Positions 5,908 to 9,712 of a DNA stretch of 9,712 nucleotides are shown here, piece by piece (position 1 is the stretch's first letter; each line of letters starts with the position of its first letter). The notes under the pieces were generated by a model. That model ran no database searches. It worked only from the letters and a program-made list of their open reading frames with translations, and had not been told where the DNA came from. The position numbers were made by a program, and so were the translations under genes. The stretch covers positions 1 to 9,712 of the forward strand of contig CATPBF010000006.1 of NCBI GenBank assembly GCA_955652585.1, in the 5' to 3' direction. Source of the stretch: Candidatus Dormiibacterota bacterium. Its GTDB lineage: Bacteria; Chloroflexota; Dormibacteria; Dormibacterales; Dormibacteraceae.

Positions 5908-7715
5908 CTGAGCAGCTTCTCCAACCGGGTCACGGTGGCGGCCAAGGCGGCGAAGGCCGCATCCACCGGTTCTGTCGACGACATGTCCACGCCGGCAAGC
6001 CTCAATCCGTCGAGCGGATACATCGAGCCTCCGCTCTTGAGGAACTCGATGTAAGCATCGGCGGCGCCTCGATCGCCGGCCGCAACCCTGTTCGCGAGGT
6101 GGTGGGCGCCGGCGATCCCCGTGGCGTACTGATAGACGTAGAAGTTGCTGTAGAGGTGGGTGTGGAATTGCGCCCAGGTCGAGCCGGCCCGGTCGCGATC
6201 GGGCCCGCTCATGTCGACCTCGTCCCCATATACCTCGCCGATGAGGCTGGCCGTCATGTCATTCAAGTAGGCGGCGGTGATCGGGCCTCCGCGCTCCACC
6301 CGCTCATGCAGCTCCAGCTCGAGCCTCGCCAGGGTGGGCATGATGAAGAAATAGCGGTAGAAATTCGCCATCGCCTCTTCGAGCACCGCGATCTGAAACC
6401 CAGGCTCATGCTGGGTGTCGAGCAGGTATCGCCGCGTGAGCGCCTGGTGCATGTTCGATGCCACCTCGGCCTGGAACAAGCCGTAGTTGGAGTAGACGAA
6501 CGGCTGCGTTCCGCGCGCGTAATGCGAGTGCATCGAATGACCGAGCTCGTGAGCGAGCGTGCTCATCGCGAAGATGTCCTCGTTGTAGCTCATGAAGATG
6601 AACGGGAAAGTGTCCGGCACGCCGCTCGAGAAGGCGCCCATCCGCTTGCCCTTGTTCGGATAGACGTCGACCCAGCGGTCCTCTAGGGCGCCCTTGCGGA
6701 GAACGCGCACGTACTCCTCGCCAAGCGGGGCCACTCCGGCCGCCACCCACTCGACCGCCTGCTCGTAAGGGACCTGCAGCCTGAAGTCTTGAAGGGGCGC
6801 GCGGGTGTCATGAGCCTTGAGCACGTCGAGCCCAAGCGTCTTGCGCCGCAAGCTCCAGTATCGGTGCCACGTGCCCACGTTGGCCCGGAACGCCTGGATG
6901 ATGTTGTGAAAGACCTCGAGAGGGATGAACGCCGGCTCCAGAGCCGCATGCAGAGAAGACGCGTACCCGCGCGCGCGCGCGTAGAAAACATCGCGCTTGA
7001 TGCCGGCCGCCAGGCTGGTCGCCATCGTGTTCTGGAAGGCGAGGTGGGCATCGGCGTAGCTCTCGTAGGCGGTGCGCCTGATCGATGGGTCGGGGCTGGT
7101 GAGCAGCGCGCCGATGGTGCCCTGCGCCACCTCCTCCGCACCTTCGACCCCGACTGCGGGCTGGAACTTCATGTCGGCGTTTGCGAGCACGCTGTGCGCG
7201 GAGACGGCGCTGGCGAGCGGGTCCGACACCCGGATGAGAACCTCCTCCACCTCAGGCGATCGCACATGGCTTTCAAGCTTCTCGAGGCGGTCGAAGTAGT
7301 GCCCGAGGTGGGCGAGCCGTGGCGACTTTGCGGTCCATTCGCGGAGCTTTGGGAGCCCGATGGCGTACATCTCGGGCAGCGCGAAGGACATCGCCGCCCA
7401 CAGCTGCGCGCCGACGGTTCGGGTGCGGTCGGTGCGCGCGACCGCGGCTTGGTTGGTGACGTCAACCGAGTACGACATCGTGCTGTAGACGGTCAGCTTC
7501 CCGAACAGCCGCTGCAGGCTTTCGGTCGCGTCGAACCAGTCGGCGAGGGTATCGGGCGAGTCGCCGAGGCGGCCTTTGAACTCCGCGAGGTCGGGCAGCC
7601 GGACGAGCACGGTCTCGAGGGCGGAATCCCAAGCGGCCTCATCCGGAAAGACGCTGGCCGCGTCCCAAGTGAAGCGCGAATCCACCTCAGCCCGGGTGGG
7701 CAGCGTCCTGGCCAC
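5904..7715 (-). CDS. pepF: M3-family oligoendopeptidase (PepF type)
   Basis: A 603-residue cytoplasmic zinc metallopeptidase of clan MA that cuts short peptides, at the normal PepF length of about 600. An N-terminal helical PepF-type region (about 1-190) is followed by the M3 catalytic domain. The zinc site is His389-Glu390-x-x-His393 in T-L-A-H-E-L-G-H-S-M-H-S, with the third ligand probably Glu417 in Q-A-E-V-A-S. The block F-H-T-H-L-Y-S-N-F-Y-V-Y-Q-Y-A-T-G at 517-533 holds the conserved His and Tyr residues that bind substrate and stabilise the transition state. R-M-G-A-F-S-S-G at 358-365 is another typical block. The start is a GTG preceded by a TAnnnT box and no ribosome site. The gene is alone on its strand, diverging from the hydrolase at 7770. 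A role in recycling peptides is inferred from the family. Confidence 0.95.
   Translation of the reverse strand: MARTLPTRAEVDSRFTWDAASVFPDEAAWDSALETVLVRLPDLAEFKGRLGDSPDTLADWFDATESLQRLFGKLTVYSTMSYSVDVTNQAAVARTDRTRTVGAQLWAAMSFALPEMYAIGLPKLREWTAKSPRLAHLGHYFDRLEKLESHVRSPEVEEVLIRVSDPLASAVSAHSVLANADMKFQPAVGVEGAEEVAQGTIGALLTSPDPSIRRTAYESYADAHLAFQNTMATSLAAGIKRDVFYARARGYASSLHAALEPAFIPLEVFHNIIQAFRANVGTWHRYWSLRRKTLGLDVLKAHDTRAPLQDFRLQVPYEQAVEWVAAGVAPLGEEYVRVLRKGALEDRWVDVYPNKGKRMGAFSSGVPDTFPFIFMSYNEDIFAMSTLAHELGHSMHSHYARGTQPFVYSNYGLFQAEVASNMHQALTRRYLLDTQHEPGFQIAVLEEAMANFYRYFFIMPTLARLELELHERVERGGPITAAYLNDMTASLIGEVYGDEVDMSGPDRDRAGSTWAQFHTHLYSNFYVYQYATGIAGAHHLANRVAAGDRGAADAYIEFLKSGGSMYPLDGLRLAGVDMSSTEPVDAAFAALAATVTRLEKLLS
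6968..6979. repeat. 12-bp alternating CG run inside the peptidase gene
   Basis: Six CG dinucleotides in a row fall in the codons for A-R-A-R (about residues 246-249) of the peptidase. Such alternating runs can slip during replication or adopt Z-DNA, but in a GC-rich gene this is most simply explained by codon use for Ala and Arg. Confidence 0.4.
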
Positions 7716-7723
7716 GGCCGCTA

Positions 7724-7729
7724 AGGGTA
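7724..7729 (-). promoter_or_regulatory. Candidate -10 box for a leaderless pepF mRNA
   Basis: On the minus strand TACCCT (TAnnnT) lies exactly 8 nt before the GTG start at 7715. No Shine-Dalgarno sequence is possible in such a short leader, and none is seen. No clear -35 box is found. The same spacing on the divergent gene makes the assignment more believable. Confidence 0.4.
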
Positions 7730-7755
7730 ACGGCTTCCCGGGCTCGGGTTCGTCA

Positions 7756-7761
7756 TACGAT
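7756..7761 (+). promoter_or_regulatory. Candidate -10 box for a leaderless mRNA of the hydrolase-ccdA pair
   Basis: TACGAT (TAnnnT) lies 8 nt before the ATG at 7770, so transcription would start at about the first base of the start codon. It supports the ATG at 7770 over the in-frame TTG at 7761, which would fall inside the -10 box. No clear -35 box is present. With the box at 7724-7729 it forms back-to-back promoters in a 54-nt divergent gap. Confidence 0.45.
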
Positions 7762-7769
7762 TGGGGCTG

Positions 7770-8657
7770 ATGCCAAGCGTACGGGCCAACGAAATCGAAA
7801 TCGAGTACGAGGAATTCGGCGATCCGGAAGCCGCGCCGCTACTCCTCGTGACCGGCCTGGGCGCCCAGATGATCAGCTGGGACGAAGCGTTCTGTGAGCA
7901 ACTCGCAGACAGCGGTTTCCACGTAATCCGCTTCGACAACCGGGACTCCGGCATGTCCACGCGCATGGAGGCGGCGGGGCCTCCTGACATGGCGGCCGCG
8001 CTCACTGGCGAGCTTCATCCGGCGTACACGCTCGATGACATGGCCGACGATGCTGCCGGCCTGCTCGACGCCCTGGGGATCGAAGCCGCACACGTAGTCG
8101 GAGCGTCGATGGGAGGCTTCATCTCTCAGCTCATCGCGATCAACCACCCGGACCGCGTCCTCTCGCTGACCTCGATCATGTCCGGCCCCAGCCGGCTTGA
8201 GGGAGTTCCTCCAACGCTCGAGGGCTCGGCCCTCTTGTTCGCCAAGCCGCCGTCGACCCCCGCGGCAAGCGTCGAGATGGCGCTGGTGGGTCGCCGGGCG
8301 CTGCTCGGCTCCTTGGATCCTTTCGACGAGACGTTCGAGCGCGCGAAGGCAATGCGTGCGGTGCGGCGCGCCTGGTACCCGGTCGGGACTGGCAGGCAAT
8401 TGCTGGCGATCCTGGCCGCCCACCCCAGGCTCGAGAGCTTGCAAAGCGTTCGCGTACCCACCCTCGTGATCCACGGCCAGGACGACGTCCTGGTGCCGGT
8501 CGAGAACGGCCGCATGGTGGCCGCCGCCGTGCCGGGCGCCCGCCTGCTCGAGCTCGAGGGGATGGGCCACGACATCCCCAAGCGCGTTTGGCCGCGGGTG
8601 ATCGACGCCATCGTCGAAACGGCCCGCAAGGCGAGCGTCGCCCAGCCGCACGCGTAG
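7770..8657 (+). CDS. Alpha/beta hydrolase, RdmC-like (methylesterase-type group)
   Basis: A 295-residue alpha/beta-hydrolase-fold enzyme, cytoplasmic by lack of a signal peptide. Ser113 in V-V-G-A-S-M-G-G is the nucleophile, Asp239 in H-G-Q-D-D-V-L-V-P the acid, and His267 in E-G-M-G-H-D-I-P the base. The block V-I-R-F-D-N-R-D-S-G-M-S-T at 52-64 and the strand L-L-L-V-T-G-L-G-A-Q at 24-33 resemble the group containing aclacinomycin methylesterase RdmC; most members are uncharacterised esterases, so no polyketide role should be assumed. A lid region lies at about 140-215. The start was set at the ATG at 7770 because an in-frame TTG at 7761 overlaps the -10 box. The stop TAG overlaps the ccdA GTG by one base (TAGTG), so the two are probably translated together. 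Confidence 0.9.
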   Translation: MPSVRANEIEIEYEEFGDPEAAPLLLVTGLGAQMISWDEAFCEQLADSGFHVIRFDNRDSGMSTRMEAAGPPDMAAALTGELHPAYTLDDMADDAAGLLDALGIEAAHVVGASMGGFISQLIAINHPDRVLSLTSIMSGPSRLEGVPPTLEGSALLFAKPPSTPAASVEMALVGRRALLGSLDPFDETFERAKAMRAVRRAWYPVGTGRQLLAILAAHPRLESLQSVRVPTLVIHGQDDVLVPVENGRMVAAAVPGARLLELEGMGHDIPKRVWPRVIDAIVETARKASVAQPHA

Positions 8658-9505
8658 TGGTTGTACTCGCCGGCAGCCTGGACGGCATCAGTCCGGCGCT
8701 GGCGGTGCTGGCGGGCCTGGTCTCATTCGTGTCGCCGTGCGTGCTCCCACTGGTACCCGCGTACCTCGCATATCTCGGCGCGCGGGCTGGACAGCCGGTC
8801 GCGGCGGCCGCGCCCAGCACCGGCGGTGTCGCCACCCTTGATTCCGCACGTTTGACGCCAACCGCTCGCTATCCAGCGTCAAATTCCGCACGTTTGGCGC
8901 CAGCGGTGCGATTTGAGTCGCAGTCGTTGCCCGTGGTCACCGCGGGCCTCGGGTTTGTGGCCGGACTGTCGCTGATCTTCATCCTCTTCTTCTATTTGTT
9001 CTCCCTCGCGGTGCAGCCCTTCCGCGCATACGTTCCGGTGGTGGCGGGCGTGTTAGTCATCGCGTTCGCGCTGCATGTGGCCGGCTTGATCCGCCTCCCG
9101 TTTCTGGACCGCGAGTACCGGGTGATGGATCGAGCGCCGTCGAGAGGCGGCGTCGCCGGCGGGTTCGTCCTGGGCATGGGCTTCGCGAGCGGATGGACAC
9201 CATGCATCGGCGTCACGCTGGGGGCCGTGCTCAGCTCCGCGGTCACGTCCGGGACCACGAGCCAGGGGCTGGTCTTGATAGTCGCCTACTGCCTGGGGCT
9301 GGGGCTCCCGTTCGTCCTGCTTGCGTTCGCGCTCGAGCGGGCCCGGCCGCTGGTTCGCGTCATCAACAGCCATCGCCGGGCGATCGACCTCGTCTCGGCC
9401 GCGGTCCTGGTCGTCATGGGCCTGCTGCTGCTGACGAACAAGCTGACGCTCCTGTCGACTGGGATCACGCAGCTCGTCCCGGCGTGGCCGTCGGGGAGCC
9501 TCTGA
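8657..9505 (+). CDS. ccdA: CcdA-type thiol-disulfide membrane transporter with an inserted repeat loop
   Basis: A 282-residue inner-membrane protein of the CcdA/DsbD-beta family, which carries reducing equivalents from cytoplasmic thioredoxin across the membrane, often for cytochrome c maturation. Six hydrophobic segments lie at about 13-41, 95-120, 125-145, 165-197, 205-227 and 242-262. The redox cysteines are Cys28 in S-F-V-S-P-C-V-L-P-L-V-P and Cys183 in G-W-T-P-C-I-G-V. The loop after segment 1 (about 42-93) is long; it contains the translated repeat pair D-S-A-R-L-T-P and N-S-A-R-L-A-P, 14 residues apart. The GTG at 8657 is chosen because it overlaps the upstream stop and leaves a short N-terminus; the same frame extends further upstream only within the hydrolase gene. 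No ResA, ResB or cytochrome gene is seen here, so the partner is unknown. Confidence 0.92.
   Translation: MVVLAGSLDGISPALAVLAGLVSFVSPCVLPLVPAYLAYLGARAGQPVAAAAPSTGGVATLDSARLTPTARYPASNSARLAPAVRFESQSLPVVTAGLGFVAGLSLIFILFFYLFSLAVQPFRAYVPVVAGVLVIAFALHVAGLIRLPFLDREYRVMDRAPSRGGVAGGFVLGMGFASGWTPCIGVTLGAVLSSAVTSGTTSQGLVLIVAYCLGLGLPFVLLAFALERARPLVRVINSHRRAIDLVSAAVLVVMGLLLLTNKLTLLSTGITQLVPAWPSGSL
8841..8902 (+). repeat. Paired 20-bp repeat, first pair, in frame inside ccdA
   Basis: Two units at 8841-8860 and 8883-8902 differ at one base (attccgcacgttt-GA or GG-cgcca). Their starts are 42 bp apart, which is 14 codons, so the reading frame of ccdA is kept. The spacer also makes an 8-bp inverted repeat, TTTGACGC (8851-8858) with GCGTCAAA (8876-8883), with a 17-nt loop. 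The same unit and the same 42-bp step occur again at 9514-9575. Confidence 0.85.
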
Positions 9506-9513
9506 CCCCGCGG

Positions 9514-9575
9514 ATTCGGCACGTCTGGCGCCAACCGCGCGCCTCCACCCATGGGATTCCGCATCGCTGGCGCCA
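9514..9575 (+). repeat. Paired 20-bp repeat, second pair, just downstream of ccdA
   Basis: Units at 9514-9533 and 9556-9575, again 42 bp apart, match the pair inside ccdA. The first differs from unit 8841 at three bases and also shares the next five bases, ACCGC; the second keeps ATTCCGCA and TGGCGCCA but differs in the four bases between. The pair lies wholly in the 78-nt gap between ccdA and the convergent partial gene. Confidence 0.8.
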
Positions 9576-9579
9576 GACG
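9522..9579. terminator. 12-bp inverted repeat in the ccdA downstream gap, possible bidirectional terminator
   Basis: CGTCTGGCGCCA (9522-9533) and TGGCGCCAGACG (9568-9579) are exact reverse complements with a 34-nt loop. The arms are parts of the two repeat units plus four flanking bases on each side. Its place, 17 nt after the ccdA stop and 5 nt from the convergent gene stop, suits a shared terminator. No T-run follows, and the long loop weakens the case. Each arm also contains self-complementary TGGCGCCA. Confidence 0.35.
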
Positions 9580-9583
9580 GGTC

Positions 9584-9712
9584 TTAAAGGCCGAAATAGC
9601 CGCGGCGGCTGAAGACCATGGGCGAGACACCGTCGCGGTGGTCGCCCTCGACGACATTGCCGATCAGGATCCAGTGGTCGCCAGCCTCGATCGTGTCCCG
9701 CAGTGTGCACAC
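9584..9712 (-). CDS. Flavin-reductase-like domain protein, C-terminal fragment (5' end outside window)
   Basis: Only the last 42 residues are present, running off the right edge. The minus-strand frame reads C-T-L-R-D-T-I-E-A-G-D-H-W-I-L-I-G-N-V-V-E-G early on and ends M-V-F-S-R-R-G-Y-F-G-L before TAA. This matches the end of the flavin-reductase-like FMN-binding split-barrel family (HpaC/FMN reductase group), where a G-D-H-x-I-x-x-G-x-V strand is followed by a P-L-V-F-x-x-G-x-Y strand. Such proteins use NAD(P)H to reduce flavin, often for a two-component monooxygenase. The frame has no start inside the window. It is convergent with ccdA. The assignment rests on a short motif, so the exact subfamily and electron acceptor stay open. 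Confidence 0.7.
   Translation of the reverse strand: MCTLRDTIEAGDHWILIGNVVEGDHRDGVSPMVFSRRGYFGL

Noticed and set aside
6968..6979. CG run as a phase-variable or Z-DNA switch
   Set aside because: It encodes ordinary Ala-Arg codons in the middle of an intact gene, and a dinucleotide run of this length is not strong evidence in GC-rich DNA.
5766..7724. Plus-strand open frames of about 306 and 311 codons opposite pepF
   Set aside because: They are antisense to a complete M3 peptidase with its HExxH site and carry no recognisable motif.
8841..9575. CRISPR-like array from the four repeat units
   Set aside because: Only two units per site, 22-nt spacers, one unit pair lies inside a coding gene, and no cas genes are present.
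9465..9710. Minus-strand frame of 81 codons at the right edge
   Set aside because: It crosses the ccdA end and the repeat pair; the neighbouring frame that runs off the edge matches the end of a flavin-reductase-like protein.

Overview
This is a GC-rich, densely packed bacterial chromosome segment with ten protein genes, two of them cut by the window edges. There are no RNA genes, no mobile-element genes and no cas genes. Intergenic gaps are short, GTG and TTG starts are frequent, and several genes have a TAnnnT box 7-8 nt before the start codon with no Shine-Dalgarno, as expected of leaderless mRNAs. The gene set (an AraC regulator beside a VOC protein, an RdmC-like hydrolase, bacterial GH38 mannosidase, M3 peptidase, CcdA) fits a high-GC soil or actinobacteria-like lineage such as Actinomycetota, Chloroflexota or Dormibacterota. 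That assignment is inference; no marker gene is present.

Layout. 1-775 (+): the end of azlC followed by azlD, a two-subunit branched-chain amino acid exporter. 827-1756 (+): a short AraC-type regulator and a VOC-fold protein, probably regulator and target. 1757-1894: a convergent gap with a perfect 12-bp inverted repeat, probably a bidirectional terminator. 1895-5426 (-): a GH38 alpha-mannosidase followed 19 nt later by an alpha/beta hydrolase, one probable operon for glycan breakdown. 5473-5907 (+): a GNAT acetyltransferase divergent from the mannosidase; a plausible mannosidase promoter overlaps its start. 5904-7715 (-): an M3/PepF-type oligoendopeptidase whose stop codon shares a CTAG with the GNAT stop. 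7770-9505 (+): an RdmC-like alpha/beta hydrolase overlapping by one base with ccdA, which encodes a thiol-disulfide transporter of the inner membrane. 9584-9712 (-): the C-terminal end of a flavin-reductase-like protein.

The most unusual signal is a paired short repeat. A 20-bp unit (ATTCCGCA-N4-TGGCGCCA, with TGGCGCCA self-complementary) occurs twice, 42 bp apart, inside ccdA, and twice again, also exactly 42 bp apart, just after the ccdA stop. The first pair is translated in frame as a 14-residue periodic insert in the loop after the first CcdA membrane segment. The second forms a 12-bp stem between convergent genes. It looks like a dispersed, paired palindromic element that tolerates insertion inside a protein gene.
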